From: Erinaceus europaeus
Lineage: Eukaryota; Chordata; Mammalia; Eulipotyphla; Erinaceidae
Direction of reading: 5' to 3'
Assembly (NCBI RefSeq): GCF_950295315.1
Contig: NC_080170.1
Location: forward strand, 99,242,632 to 99,306,631
Length of the DNA stretch: 64,000 nucleotides
Shown: in pieces, positions 22,937 to 34,672 of the stretch
How the letters are laid out: every line of letters begins with the position of its first letter
How positions within the stretch are numbered: position 1 is the stretch's first letter
Program-made: the position numbers and the translations under genes
Notes under the pieces: generated by a model
Databases searched by the model: none
What the model was told of the DNA's origin: nothing
Seen by the model: the letters and a program-made list of their open reading frames with translations, nothing else

Positions 22937-24330
22937 GATAGCCTTTTCCTCAATATTTGTCCTTATTAATTGGTCAATTATTATTTGGATATTTTCCTTA
23001 TTTGTAGTTGTGGTTTACTTGGAATTTTTCTGGGCTCCTGTCCTGACTCATTGTGGTAGCAGTTTTATTTCCTCTTGATTTAGCCTTTTTGGGGGGTGGT
23101 TGTGGTGGTTTGTATTTGTCTGTCCTGTCGTCCTTCAGTTGTGTTGTGTGAGTATAAGCCACACTAAAGTCTTTTCACAGGTTAAGTCACAAACCTCAGA
23201 AAGTACAACAATAGCAACTGAAGCAAATATTGATGCAGTTCAACCAAAATCAGTTAGCCAACCAACACCTCCACTCCGAAATAAAAACATACAAAACAAA
23301 AAGAAATAAAAGAGAAAGCAAGAATAGACAATTATGAAAATCAACTGTCAACTATTAGTTCTAGAGGTAGTGGAAAGATAAAGGAAAGGAGAAAAGAGAG
23401 AGACACAGGGCCAGAGAATCCACTGTAAGTCAGACTTCTTCTACAAGATAATTCACAAACAAGTGCCAATGATATAGAAAGAAAAAGAGAGAGAGTGAGA
23501 GAGAGAGAAAAAAAAAAGGCAGCTAAAGGAAAGATATTTTTCGGATCTGGTAGGAGGAAAGAAAAAGAAAAGTGGTAAAGAGAGAGAGAGAGAGAGAGAA
23601 GCAAGTTCCTCCCACAGTGGTTAGCACACTCAGTCACCTATCAATGGAAAAAACAACAACAGCTAATTTTGGACAATCTGACGAGGAGGGAAAAGAGATA
23701 AGCACAAGTAATAATAGAATTAAAAAACCCTAACAGTCAGTCTGCAGATTTAACTACTCCACAGCCTAGTTCTCTTCCTAAACCAAGCAAGAACAATTAC
23801 AAGCAGCAACTATCATACAAGCTCAAGGGGTAGAGGGAGGGAAGGAAGATAAGTAATCTAACCCAGGCAAGACCAAGGCCCTGACTGGTCAGGTATTCTG
23901 TCACTCAGATAGAGCTCCAGCACCCTTCAAAAAAAAGTCTTTGTTGGGGGGAAATATCCCCCCTCCTTTAGATGACACCCCTGATGATCCAGGAATCTTG
24001 ATAAAGAAATTAGCTCCACAGGAGGCCTACCAGATATAGCTGGCATGGTAGCCAGCTCTTTTGGCTGGGGGAGTAGAGAGCAAAATAGCAAAGCCAAACA
24101 CTCCCAGCTGAATCGCTGTTTCCTTTGTTTTTTTCAGCCTTTGTTTGCCAGCCCAAGGGTGAATGATAGGGCTTTTCCTTTGTGCCACTGTGACCCACCC
24201 CTGCACTCCTTTTTCACCACTGGCCCAGAACTCCTACACTTGAACTTCCCAGGTTTAAAGAGGCCTCTTTGCAGAGCTCATGCCAAGTGTTGTCTTCCAA
24301 GTCGCCATCTTGGCTCTGCCCCATCCCCCG
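22937..24330 (-). mobile_element. L1 5' end: 5' UTR and possible start of ORF1
   Basis: On the minus strand the sequence begins near 24330 with GGGGCAGAGCCAAGATGGCG, the typical mammalian L1 5' end carrying a YY1-like site, followed by about 1 kb of 5' UTR rich in GA repeats (antisense at 23485-23515 and 23581-23598). The A/K-rich segment below 23310 and the Asn/Lys/Glu-rich minus-strand segment at about 22940-23080 would fit the ORF1 start region, but I see stops and no conserved ORF1 motif. Everything 3' of this is missing; the left edge is the inverted repeat at 22869. Confidence 0.65.
24305..24313 (-). promoter_or_regulatory. YY1-like site at L1 5' end
   Basis: Minus strand CCAAGATGG within the first ~20 bases of the L1. 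In human L1 an equivalently placed YY1 site helps set the transcription start (established knowledge); function here is inferred. Confidence 0.45.
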
Positions 24331-24334
24331 TTTC

Positions 24335-25035
24335 TATTCTTATTTCTTAAATTCTGCCCATGAGTGAAACCAAGCCATATTCATCCTTATCTTTCTGATT
24401 TATCTTGCTTGTATTCTATTTTGTATATATTCCACAACTTTCTTAGCCTCTTCCAAGTTTGAGTTATTACAAATCGTGCTGCTATGAATACAGTTATACA
24501 CAAATCTCTTTGGGTAAGTGTGTTTGTTTCCTTAGAATATATCCTCAGTAGACAAATATCTGGGTCATAGGGTAGGTCTATTTTTAACCTGAATGCTATC
24601 CATCGGGGTTGGATTAGTTTTTATTTCTACCAACAGTGCAGGAGTGTTCTTTTCCTGGAAACCTCTCCAACATTTCTTGTTACTATCCTTTATGATGTAT
24701 GACATTCTCACAGGAGTGAAGCACTATTTCATTGTTGTCTTATTTACATTTTGCTGATAAGCAGTGAGTTGGGGCATTTTTTTTTTCATGTCTGTTGTGG
24801 ATTAAGGATTTGGACTTTAAACCAGAAACCCAGAAATATTTAGAAGATAACATTGCAAAACTATTTTCAATCTAAGTTTTATAGGCATCTTCAATGACTC
24901 AAATACATTTTAAAAGAAAACAAAACCAAAAATAATGCAATGGGACTAAATCAAATGGAATAGCTTATGTACAGAAAAAGAAAAGACCACCTACATGGAA
25001 ATATTTCTTATGAAATGGGAGATTTTTTATTCCAT
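24335..25035 (-). mobile_element. Old L1 ORF2 fragment with 5' inverted segment
   Basis: 24335-24790 is antisense ORF2 C-terminal sequence (TCGTGCTGCTATGAATACAG, TGACATTCTCACAGGAGTGA). 24795-25035 is sense ORF2 from further upstream (GGATTAAGGATTTGGACTTT, CCAGAAACCCAGAAATATTT), i.e. the mirror of 12500-12730. Opposite orientations side by side suggest twin priming or a later inversion. Confidence 0.65.
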
Positions 25036-25689
25036 AAATCAAACAAAAAGTTTCTGATATTTTTAACGTTGGCAATTTTCACAGGTGGTAAATGGCATCT
25101 CAGTGTTATATTTATTGTATTTCCCTGATAAGTGATTAAAATCACTTTTTTCATGTGTCTGTTCATAGTCCACTTCAGTGAATTATCTACTAGGTTAATT
25201 TTCTTCCATTTTCAATTTAATTTTATCACTTAATTTACTTATTTATTTGTATGTCTTGAATATTTTGGGGTTTTTTGGTCTTAAATATTAACACTATTAA
25301 ATGCATGTTTTGCAGATATTTTCTTTTACTTAGTTTTTTTTTTCTGTTTTGATGATATTTTCCTTTATTGTGCAGAAGCTTTTTAATTTGGTCTAATCCC
25401 ATTTGTTCTTCCTTTGTTTTGTTTTTCTTGCTGTTGGAGTTAAATGTCCCAGTATAACTCTGGCAATATTGTGGAATGTTTGAACTTTTTTTTCAGTGTA
25501 TTCTGTAGTTTGGGTTTCACAAGTTTTTTTTAAATCTGTTTTGAACTAACTTGTATGCATGATATGAGATGATGATCCAGTTTTATTCTTTTACATGTGG
25601 TTATCCAGTTTTCCACCGTTTTATAGAAAAACAAACAAAAAAGATCTAAAACAAACAAACAAAAACCAACTTTGTCTTCTCCACTTTTT

Positions 25690-25905
25690 ATTAGTGACTT
25701 AATGATGATCAAAAAGATTATAGGATTAACAGGGCCACAGTTCCACACAATTCCCTCCACCAGAGTCCTGTGTCTCATCCCCTCCATTAAGATTCCCTAT
25801 TCTTTATCCCTCTAAGAGTGTGGACCAAAATTCTTTATGGGGTGCAGAAGGTGGAATGTCTGGCTTCTATAATTGCTTCTCTGCTGGACATCGAAGTTGG
25901 CAGTG
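25690..25905 (-). mobile_element. Short L1 3' UTR tail inside older L1
   Basis: Module blocks CACAATTCCCTCCACCAGAG, TGGGGTGCAGAAGGTGGAA, TCTGGCTTCTATAATTGCTT. Ends after the 'ggacatcgaagttggca' block. Confidence 0.7.
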
Positions 25906-26707
25906 TGATTTTTCTTCATTTTATAACCATAGCTACTTTAGCATAAATTCACTGTATATATGAATCAGGTTTTATTGGGCTCTCAATTCTATTCCATTTA
26001 CTTGTGCTTCTGCATTTGTTCCAATTCAATATCACTTTGAATGCTATGATTTTATAATTTAGTGTGAAATATATTCTTTTCTTCTTTTATGTGTGATTTC
26101 TCTATTCTTATTCATTTTCCTCATGATGCTCTGACAGGTTGAGTCTTGTGTGATCCCAAATAAGATCCAGTAGTATTTGTTATATTTTCTTAAGAAATGA
26201 CACTGGAAATTTTTAGAAATTTTGATAAATCTGTATGTATGATGCTTTGGATAGGATGGTCATTTTAAGCCATGTTTATTCTACCTATCCATGAGTATTG
26301 GGTACCTATCCATTTGTTTCTGTCTTTTATTTCTTTTAACAATCCTTTACAACTGTTCAGCAGACACATATTTCATTTCCTTTGTTCAGTGTATTCCAGT
26401 ATACTGCATTCTTTTTGGATGAGATTATAAATGGGACTGTTTTTCTTTTATTCCCAGTTTATTGCTTGAATCTAGAAATGTCACCTACTTCTGTGCAGTG
26501 GTTGTGAACCTACTGCTCTATTATATATGCTTATTTTTAAAAATACTTTTCTAGAATTTTGAGGCTTTCTATATGCATTATGATATCATTTGAAGAATGT
26601 GAAGATGTTACTTCTATTCCAGTTTTGATTTTTCTTTGCTGTCTACTTGCTTTACCGTGGACTTCCAATAATATGTTAAGTAACAATAGAGAGTAGTCCT
26701 CATCTGG

Positions 26708-26908
26708 GTGGGGGAATGAAAGGGGGAGCTTCACAGATAGCGAAGCACATCTGCATGTATCTATTAATCTCTTTTCCTTTCCCCCTCCTCTCTCAATTTC
26801 TCTCTGTCTTATTCAATAAAATGGAAGAAGTTACTGCCAGGAGCAGTGGATTTGTGATGCTGGCACCGATCCCCAGTGATAACCCTGGGGCATGCATAAA
26901 TAAATAAA
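26708..26908 (+). mobile_element. SINE family A2, 5'-truncated
   Basis: Starts in the middle (GGAGCTTCACAGATAGCGAA), keeps the CTCTCAATTTCTCTCTGTCT block and the A2 module (GCCAGGAGCAGTGGATTTGT), with an ATAAATAAATAAA tail. The short flanking match AGAGTAG is weak TSD evidence. Confidence 0.75.
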
Positions 26909-26990
26909 GAGTAGACACCCTTTTATTCATGATTTCAGTGGAAAAGTTTTCAAGTATTTTACCATTGAGTATGATATAAACTATGAAGGT

Positions 26991-27465
26991 ATGACTTACC
27001 AGGGTTGCTAGTACTGGTGCTAGCTAAATCTACTTAGAGTGAAGGTACATTTCACTTAATTGGTGAATTATAGATGAACTTCAGCAGTAAGCATATTCTA
27101 TAGTTGCTGGCAGGGATGGGTGGGAGTTGGTGACCTGGTGTATAATAGTGGAAAAGGACCTAAGCCGGGGTTAAATGTTTTGCATATACTTATCACAATG
27201 AGATAAGTAATTTTGCCTGTGTGTCAACAATTGTACTGTTGCAAACCATTAACCATCCACCCAAATACAATGATATAAAAAAACTTCCTTCCAGCAATTG
27301 GGAATTATTCAAAACTGAGATTGGATGGAGTGGGCATTTAGCACTGTCACAATAATTCAAACCTCCTATGATTCTTTCAGAGTGTGGGGAATTGGCTGGG
27401 TTGCAGTGATCTTTGTACAGTGTCTGGCACAGCAGCAGGTACAAGTAACCCTGGCAGTCATGCAA
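26991..27465. other. Unique sequence, no gene seen
   Basis: No recognised repeat. The frames here run into the pyrimidine tract and are not credible proteins. Confidence 0.5.
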
Positions 27466-27760
27466 GTTTTCTTTTTTTCTTTTCTCATCTTATCCTATCT
27501 TTTCTTTTCTTTCTTTACTTCTCTTTTCTTCCCTTCCTTCCTCTTTCCCTTCCCTTCCCTTCCCTTCCCTCCCCTCCCCTCCCCTCCCCTCCCCTCCCCT
27601 CCCCTTCCCTCCTCCCTTTCCCTCCCCTTCCCTTCCCTTCCCTCCCCCTCCAATCCCCTCCTCTCCTCCCCACCTCTCCCCTCCCCTCCCAGTGTGCACC
27701 TCTCTCTTCTCTCTCTCTCTTTCTCTCACTCTTCTTCTTTTTTTTTCTTTCTGAGTGACT
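27466..27760. repeat. ~300-bp polypyrimidine tract with (CCCCT)n core
   Basis: Plus strand is almost entirely C and T. The core (about 27545-27690) is CCCTT then CCCCT pentamers, with at least six consecutive CCCCT units at 27571-27600. The minus strand therefore has repeated GGGGA, which satisfies a G-quadruplex pattern. Long frames on both strands here are translated repeat. Confidence 0.95.
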
Positions 27761-28643
27761 GGTGTGCTGGGAAAACATTTATACCCCCACAAGGTTGCAC
27801 GAGTCTGTGTTAGTGTTTGGTTCATACAAAAGACACACCACACCTTGCAATGTGGAGTAACTGGTACTGTTATGAGAAGCTCAAACACTCCCTCCCTGTA
27901 AATCTATGCAACTAAACCTTGGGGAAGGTGCATCCTCACTGGCAGCACAGAAAACCACAGGATGCAGCTTTCTTTGTATCAGTCTTAGGGGGAAAGCCTG
28001 AATGGGCAACCACATGGGATGCACAATGCTTGTTGGACACTACTGAAAACTATGAACCAGAAGTCTTATACTGACTACTATGGAAGCAGAGAAGACTTTG
28101 GTGAAAGTCCCAGGCTGTTCCCTCACAGCTAATATCATATATATCTACTCAAGCCACAATTTCAAACACTGGATTTAGCAGGGAAAAGAACTTGAGAGAC
28201 TTTGGAAATGGTGTTTAACAGTGAAACAAATTAACAGGAAAAATTATGCTCAGTCAGAAGGAGAAGGGTACACGCCAAGGATCTTATTCACAAATGGGCC
28301 CCAAGGACAATATAAGTTGAATCCCTAGTGGACAGTAGTCTGTTGCAGCAGATCTGGGGGGGAAAGGAAGATTATTAAGGGGAGGATGGGGAACTAAGTC
28401 CTTAAGGTGGAATAAGATGATGGTTTGGTGAGAATGAAATGTCTTGATACCAATTTAGGGGAAATGTGGAAATGTACCCTTTGGTGACAAAAGGCCAGTA
28501 ACTCAGTATTTCAACAAAGTGATACTGGAATTAAATGATCTGAAATCAATTTCTATGTTTGTAGTTTTTCTGATACTTATGTGTCATTTAAAACACAGCA
28601 GTAATTAATTTAAAAAATGAAAATACTTACAGAAATATATAGC
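27761..28643. other. Unclassified sequence, no gene seen
   Basis: GC-balanced relative to neighbours. 28370-28490 (GGGAACTAAGTCCTTAAGG, GGAAATGTGGAAATGTACCC) vaguely resembles a sense retroelement 3' end, but I cannot assign it. Confidence 0.4.
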
Positions 28644-28770
28644 AGTCCAGGAGGTTGATAAAGCATTGGATTCTCAACCATGACGTCCCTAGTTCAATCC
28701 CTGGCACATGACCAGAGTAATATCTGGTTCTTTCTCTCTATTCATACTTTCTCATTAATAAATAAATTAT
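28644..28770 (+). mobile_element. SINE family C
   Basis: Head AGTCCAGGAGGTTGATAAAG, B box AGTTCAATCCC, CCAGAGTAATATCTGGTTCT, TTTCTCTCT, tail TTAATAAATAAAT. Followed directly by a B SINE. Confidence 0.85.
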
Positions 28771-28771
28771 T

Positions 28772-29008
28772 GGGGCCAGGTGGTGGCGCACCTGTTTGAG
28801 CACACATGTTACAGTGTGCAAGGACCCAGGTTCGAGCCCCTGGTCCCCACCTGCAGGGGGAAAGCTTCACAAGTGGTGAAGCAGTGCTGCTGGTATCTGT
28901 CTCTCTCTCCCTCTCTATCACCCCTTTCTTTCTCAACTTCTGACTGTCTCTATCCAACAGATAAAGGTTAAAATTTTTTAAAGATTTAAAATAAATAAAT
29001 AATTTAAA
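28772..29008 (+). mobile_element. SINE family B, well preserved
   Basis: Head GGGGCCAGGTGGTGGCGCAC, exact B box GGTTCGAGCCC, CCCACCTGCAGGGGGAAAGC, CTGTCTCTATCCAACAGATA and an A/T tail. Best B copy for deriving a consensus. Confidence 0.93.
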
Positions 29009-29465
29009 AAGAAATATATATATGTAATTAGGAGAGAAGTAAACAATATGTATAGTGATAGATTTGAAAATTGAAAGTACATCTAAAGCAATCACATTCA
29101 TTATCCTTGGAAACTATGTGAGTATATAGCAAATGTAAAGGTCCTAGGTTTTCCATATACATATATATATTCCATATATGGATATACAGTTATAACAGTT
29201 GATATGTATATACATGCATATTACACATAAATATGCATACATTATAATTTTGAAAAATATGGAAAAATAAAACAGTTAATTAAAAATAATCACTATATTA
29301 AAAAGTGGGGAGCAGATTGTCAATACACTTGTTTTCAGACTTAACTGACATTTGCTTAAATAACACCTGATATAATTAGAGAAATCTCTGCATACCCTTC
29401 CATGTAATACAAGTAAAATTTGTCATTGTTCTAAATGTCTCTGAAGATTTTCCTCTTTCTTTCTT
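29009..29465. other. AT-rich unique sequence
   Basis: Contains TATA-rich alternating stretches (29150-29240). No gene seen. Confidence 0.5.
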
Positions 29466-29642
29466 TTTTTAAGAATATTTTATTAATTTTATTTAGACGC
29501 AGACAGAGAGAGACACAGAGAGCATCACCAGAGCACTAGTCAGCTCTGGTTTATGCTGGTGTGGGAGATTGAACCTGGGACTTTGGAGCCTCAGGCATGA
29601 GAGTCTGTTTGCATAACCATTATGCTATCTCCCCCACCTGGT
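29466..29642 (-). mobile_element. SINE family D
   Basis: Antisense D: ACCAGAGCACTAGTCAGCTC, GATTGAACCTGGGACTTTGG, TGCATAACCATTATGCTATC. Includes a GACAGAGAGAGACACAGAGA stretch on the tail side. Confidence 0.92.
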
Positions 29643-30785
29643 TTTCCTCTTTCTATTGAGGTGATACAGATATCCCCATTCCCCACCATAGACTATCTTT
29701 CCAAGTAAATCATAATGAGAACATTCAAATGTTTTACCATTAAAAAGTTCATAGCAACATACTAATTTCAGAAATCTCTATATGGAAAATATAAACAAAA
29801 GTTATTTTTCATATATTTAACCTCACATTTTTCTTTCCACAAAGAAACACTGAAATAGAATTTAACTGAAAAGCCCCCTACAGTATTCAGAAATGACTTC
29901 TGGGAAATTCAAGTTATTATAACTTCTATTTAGAACCTCAACATAAAGCAACAGTTTTTTTTTGTTGTTGTTGTTGAATAGAGTAATTCAGAGTCATTTA
30001 TTATACCACAAACATGCAAACTAAAAATGCAGCAAGATTGACTTTATTTTAAGCTGCTCATTTTTCTCCCATTCTGTGATTATTTTTTTTATTTTTCAGC
30101 TCTGGAAACACTGTAATAGTGTGTTTTTCTAAATATACAACATATTAAAAACACAAGTCCATGACTTATTAAAATTAATCTGTGTATTAATCAGGATTTA
30201 ATCAGTAGAGAAGAAATCATTCCAGTTTTTCAACAAATTAGGAAATATGGGAGGAGGGGTTTAATATAGGGAATGGTTAAATAGGTTTGAAAGGTCTAAG
30301 AAGACAAGAAACATTTTGTGTTTTCTCTTTTTGTCCCTGTGTCTGAAATCCCACCTATGATTGAGAGTATCAATTATTTTTACCTCTTTTTCTGTCTTAT
30401 CTCACACATCAACACATCACAGAGATGGGAGAAATTTTACCCATGTGTAAACGGTGCTGGAAACTATTAACCTTAAAAAAAAAGTGGTTTGGGGAGGAAA
30501 AGAAAAGTTAATACAGTACTCCAGTCAATTATAAAGGGAAAATTATTATTTGCAAGAAGAGATGAGAGAATAAGAGGAATGTGGTTTTACTCTGGAAGAA
30601 AAGCTAAAGCCATCAAGAGAGAACAGAAATCCTAGTTGGCTTATTCTACACCAGAGCAGAACGAATAGCATGCAGGTAGAGTCAGCTTAGGAGAGAAAAT
30701 GTGGTCATTGAAAGACATGTCATGAGTAAGAGAAGCCTCATTTTTAACCCCATGCTGAGGAGAAAGGGGACCAAATAAATGCAAT
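29643..30785. other. Unique sequence, no gene seen
   Basis: Only a short (GTT)n at 29963-29974. No coding frame of interest. Confidence 0.5.
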
Positions 30786-30789
30786 TTTA

Positions 30790-30945
30790 TTTTGATTTTT
30801 TTTTTAATTTTATCTATCCGTTAATTAAAGAGGTGGGGGGAGGACATGAGAGAGTACTAGAACATCATTTTGGCATATGTGGTGCTGGGTATCAGACATG
30901 GAAACTCAAGCCTGCAAGTCCAGCATTACACCTCCCAGTCCATAA
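30790..30945 (-). mobile_element. Probable old SINE remnant
   Basis: Antisense-type order: T run, 'attaaagaggtggggggaggacatgagaga', GTGCTGGGTATCAGACATGG (B-box position), 'cctgcaagtccagcattac'. Too decayed for a family. Confidence 0.45.
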
Positions 30946-31343
30946 AGTGCAGTTCTCTTTATCATATAAAAACACTCACTGGTTACAGAGCAGAAAATCT
31001 GAAGAATGATATATAGATTTGAGAGCAAGCAGGCAAAGTGAAACTGAACTTTCACTGCCCAGTGCCACAAAGAGCCAGGCACAGTCACACTTGCTTTTGC
31101 AAAAAGGGGAAAAGCATTATTGCAAATTGACTCTACAATGGAGGTCAGAGAAATACTAAAATCACACTCTCCAGTGTCTTCATTTTCAGGGAACAAGTAG
31201 ATTAGAGCAAAGTGGAGGAGGACTAGAAAACCAGGAGCCGGTTTTAAAGAAAAGCATGGAAGGGTTCCTTCCAGACCTTCTGAGTTTCCAGTTTTCCCTT
31301 GATTATGGTGGCCTTTCTTGTGATGAGTCTTTGGGAACTTCTT

Positions 31344-31974
31344 TTATTTATTTATTTATTTATTTATTTATTATTATTTTATTTATAAAATGGAAACATT
31401 GACAAGACCATAATAAGAGGGGTAAATTTCCACACATTGCCTACCCCCAGAGCTCCATATCCAATCTCCTCCCTTGATAGCTTCCCTATTCTTTATCCCT
31501 CCGGGAGTATGGACCCAGGATCCTTGTGGAGTGAAGAAGGTGGAAGGTCTGGCTTCTGTAACTGCTTATCCTCTGAACATGAGTGTTGGCAGGTCAGTCC
31601 ATAGTCCCAGCCTGTCTCTTAGTGAGGCAGGGATGTGGGGAGGCAGGGCTAAAAGACACATGGTGGGATCCTCTGCCCAAGGAAGTCAGGTTGGCATCAT
31701 GGAATTATCTGGAACCTGGTGGCTGAAAAAGAGTTAAGATATAATGCAGAACAAATTTTTGACTAATCATGAACCTAAAGGCATGAATATTGCAGATGAA
31801 GATTGGTGTCTCCATTTTGGAAAAAGCTAGTCGTTCTGTTTTAGTCCAGAGGACCCATTACTCTACTAGATTTTTGCCTGAGTCTGACATCTAATATGCG
31901 AGTGGACCCAGGTTATTGTCTGAGGAGATGGTGTCATAGTTGGAAAAAAAGACTATAAAGCTGGATCAGGGAAG
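31344..31974 (-). mobile_element. L1 3' UTR tail (~0.63 kb)
   Basis: Starts with (TTTA)n, then 'gtatggacccaggatcc', TGGAAGGTCTGGCTTCTGTA, TTATTGTCTGAGGAGATGGT. ACTTCTT flanks (31337-31343, 31975-31981). Confidence 0.85.
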
Positions 31975-32272
31975 ACTTCTTAGAAGGAAATCTATGGTAG
32001 GCCTCAAATCACTTTTCATTATTGCTAACAAACAATAAGGCATGAATGTGGGGCTTGGGGGGTGGGCATGGGGGTCGTGAATGATTTTGATTTTAAATAG
32101 TATGTTCTGTAATACTAACCAAAATTTACATCTTCAGTGTCCAGTATTATCCTCACAAGTTTCATATGGCCACCAACAATTTGTGGCTTGTATAACCGAG
32201 GACCTAAATTTTAAGTTTAATATTATTTTAATTAATATAAATTTAAAGACCGAAATGTTCAGATTGACTGTT

Positions 32273-32616
32273 TTGATTTTTTTGTTGTTTATTTGTTTGT
32301 TTTTCCAGGGTTATTGCTGGTGCTCAGTGCCTGCACTATGAATCCACTGCTCCTGGAGGCTATTTTTTCCTTTTGTTGCCCTTATTGTTTATTATTGTTG
32401 TTGTCATTATCTGTCATTGTTGTTGGATAGGAGAGAGAAAAGTAGAGAGAGGGAGACAGAGAGGGGGGAAAGAAAGACACCTGCAGACCTGCTTCACTGC
32501 TTGTGAAGCGGCCCCCCTGCAGGTGGGGAGCCAGGGGAATGGACTGGGCTCCTTAAGCGGGTCCTTGTGCTTTGCTCCAAGTGCGCTTAACCCTGCTGCA
32601 CAACTGCCCGGCTCCG
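32273..32616 (-). mobile_element. SINE family A2
   Basis: Antisense A2: 'ccagggttattgctggtgctcagtgcctgc' module, GCTCCTGGAGGCTATTTTTT, GTTGTTGGATAGGAGAGAGA, head 'ctgcacaactgcccggctcc'. TSD GTTCAGATTGACTGTT / GTTCAGATTAGTTGTT (32257-32272, 32617-32632). Confidence 0.92.
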
Positions 32617-32844
32617 GTTCAGATTAGTTGTTACATTATGTCTAAGACCTAGACATATTACAATAACCAGATTGTAATATATCTGATTTATAATGTATGG
32701 AAATTTATCTTATTTTTAATATGATTGATAAATAGAACAATCACATCTGGAAAATATAAAATCAATTATATAGTATGTAACTAAAGTAAAATTCTATGTG
32801 TAGTTAATTAAGAATTTCATTAATTTTTATTTCCACAATTTAAA

Positions 32845-33030
32845 AAGTAAATAAAACTGTGGGTTCTGGACAGTGAGCTTGCTTGAGACCAAGTTTGGAA
32901 CCTAGCCTCCATTGCATTGGAGGACAGTTTGGTGCTGGGTGACTTTCCTCTTATTCTCTCTGCCTTTCTGTCTCTGTCTCTCTTCCTATTTGAAAATGTC
33001 AGCCTGCAGTGATGAAATCCTAGTAGTGAC
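32845..33030 (+). mobile_element. Probable old SINE remnant
   Basis: TTGGTGCTGGGTGACTTTCC, CTGCCTTTCTGTCTCTGTCT, then GTCAGCCTGCAGTGATGAAA, which resembles an ancestral form of the A2 3' module. Family uncertain. Confidence 0.45.
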
Positions 33031-33111
33031 ATAAATAATTAAATAAATGGAACAGTGAAACTGTGATCAATTGAAGCATTTTATTCAAACAACTTGCCTA
33101 ATAGAAGTTTT

Positions 33112-33388
33112 TTAAATTTTTAAAAATATTTATATTTATTTTTCCCTTTTTGTTGCCCTTGTTTTTTATTGTTGTTGTGGTTATTATTATTGTTGATGTC
33201 ATCATTGTTAGGTAGGACAGAGAGGGCAAGACGAGAGAGAGAAAGAGAGACACTTGCAGACCTGCTTCACCGCCTGTGAAGCGACTCTCCTGCAGGTGAG
33301 GACCCGGGGGGCTCCAACCGAAATACTTCCATTGGTCCTTGCTGGCGCCTAATGCGCTTAACCCTCTGTGTTACCGCCTGACTCCCCT
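33112..33388 (-). mobile_element. SINE family A
   Basis: Antisense A with GTTGCCCTTGTTTTTTATTG, ACTTGCAGACCTGCTTCACC, head 'gtgttaccgcctgactcccc'. TSD-like TAATAGAA repeat with following T (33099-33111, 33389-33400). Confidence 0.9.
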
Positions 33389-33424
33389 TAATAGAATTTT
33401 GTTTAGTACTACATAATTCATCTT

Positions 33425-33555
33425 CTCGTGGACAGAAGGTGGTGCAGTGGATTAAGTATTAGACTCTCAAACATGATGTCCTGAATTTATTTCTGGCATC
33501 CTATCTCTTAGACTGATGATTCTCTCTCTCTTAAATAAACAAACATTTAAAGAAC
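33425..33555 (+). mobile_element. SINE family C, degenerate
   Basis: Head GACAGAAGGTGGTGCAGTGG, AGTATTAGACTCTCAAACAT, tail CTCTCTTAAATAAACAAAC. Confidence 0.75.
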
Positions 33556-33671
33556 TAATTAATTTTCTCAAAGTAGGCAGAAAAAAATTCTGGCCATTGT
33601 ATATGAAATAAAAAATATTTTTGACTGAAATATACAAAACCTTAATATATTTAATATAAAAGAAAAAAAGA

Positions 33672-33984
33672 GGGGGTCGGGCAGTAGCACAGCGGCTTAA
33701 GCGCACATGGCGTGCAGCACAAGGACCAGCATAATGATCCCAGTTCAACCCCCTGTCCCCCCATCTTCAGGGAGGCCGCATCACAAGCAGCGAAGCAGTT
33801 CTGCAGTTTTCTATCTTTCTCTTCCCGCCTTTCTCTATTCCTCTCTCTTATCCAACAACATCAATGGCAGCAATAACAATAATGACAAGAAAATGGGAAA
33901 AAAATGGCCTCCAGGAGCAGTGAATTCATGGTATAGAACAGAACCCTAGTGATAACCCTGGAGGCAAAAAAAAAAAAAAAAAAA
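33672..33984 (+). mobile_element. SINE family A2
   Basis: Head GGGGTCGGGCAGTAGCACAG, B box AGTTCAACCCC, full A2 module (TGGCCTCCAGGAGCAGTGAA ... AACCCTGGAGGC) and A19 tail. Confidence 0.93.
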
Positions 33985-34555
33985 GAATGAGAAGCTAATT
34001 ATCTAAATGATCTCAAATTATCTTGTCTATAATACTTATAATGATTTGTATTTTGATAAAAGAAATATTTTCGTTTAATGTTTTTAAAATTTTGATATTT
34101 TAAATCCAGTTGTACTGATACACAACTTCATATTCAATATTTATAATTTAATAAATTTGGACATATGGAAATATAATCAACATAATAGATATCTAATACC
34201 TCTGAAGTTTCTGTGTATTCCTTTGCTTTCTCTTTTTCTTGTACTAAGAATGTATCACATGATACCCACAGACCAATAAATATTTATTTTAGTAAACATG
34301 AACTATGTACACAACTAAGATAAAATTAGTGGCCGTGACTTAGCAAAGCTATTTATATTGTCTAACTGAAGAAATTTTATTAGGTAATCTGGTCTGTACA
34401 GTTCATTATATATTGCTATTTTTTAATTATTACATCATTGAGACAAAATGACAGAGTTATGGACTATCAATAAAACCTCTTTAATATCTATTCATTATAT
34501 ATTTGTACATTTGGTTATATGACTTAGGAAGATGACAAAAATGTGAAGCAGAGAA
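33985..34555. other. AT-rich unique sequence, no gene seen
   Basis: No recognised features. Confidence 0.5.
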
Positions 34556-34672
34556 GCTCAAGAGTTGGCACAGTAGTTAGTGTTGAATTTTAAAGTTCCC
34601 AAGTTTGATCTTCAGCATCTAGTTGTCTCTCTCTCATTGTAATGAATATTTGAATCTTTAAAAATAAAATGT
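34556..34672 (+). mobile_element. SINE family C, strongly decayed
   Basis: AGAGTTGGCACAGTAGTTAG head, AAGTTTGATCTTCAGCATCT at the B-box position, TCTCTCTCA, A-rich tail. Confidence 0.55.

Larger units (their letters stand above)
25040..26990 (-). mobile_element. Old, degraded L1 ORF2 remnant with insertions
   Basis: Recognisable antisense ORF2 blocks: TTGTGCAGAAGCTTTTTAAT (25370), TTTGGTCTAATCCCATTTG, 'tctatatgcattatgatatcatttg' (26570), CCATTGAGTATGATATAAAC (26963). Heavily mutated; interrupted by an L1 tail (25690-25905) and an A2 SINE (26708-26908). Confidence 0.6.

Noticed and set aside
27325..27888. Frames of 162, 132 and 124 codons on both strands
   Set aside because: They translate the C/T tract (Pro/Leu/Ser or Gly/Arg/Glu repeats); low complexity on both strands.
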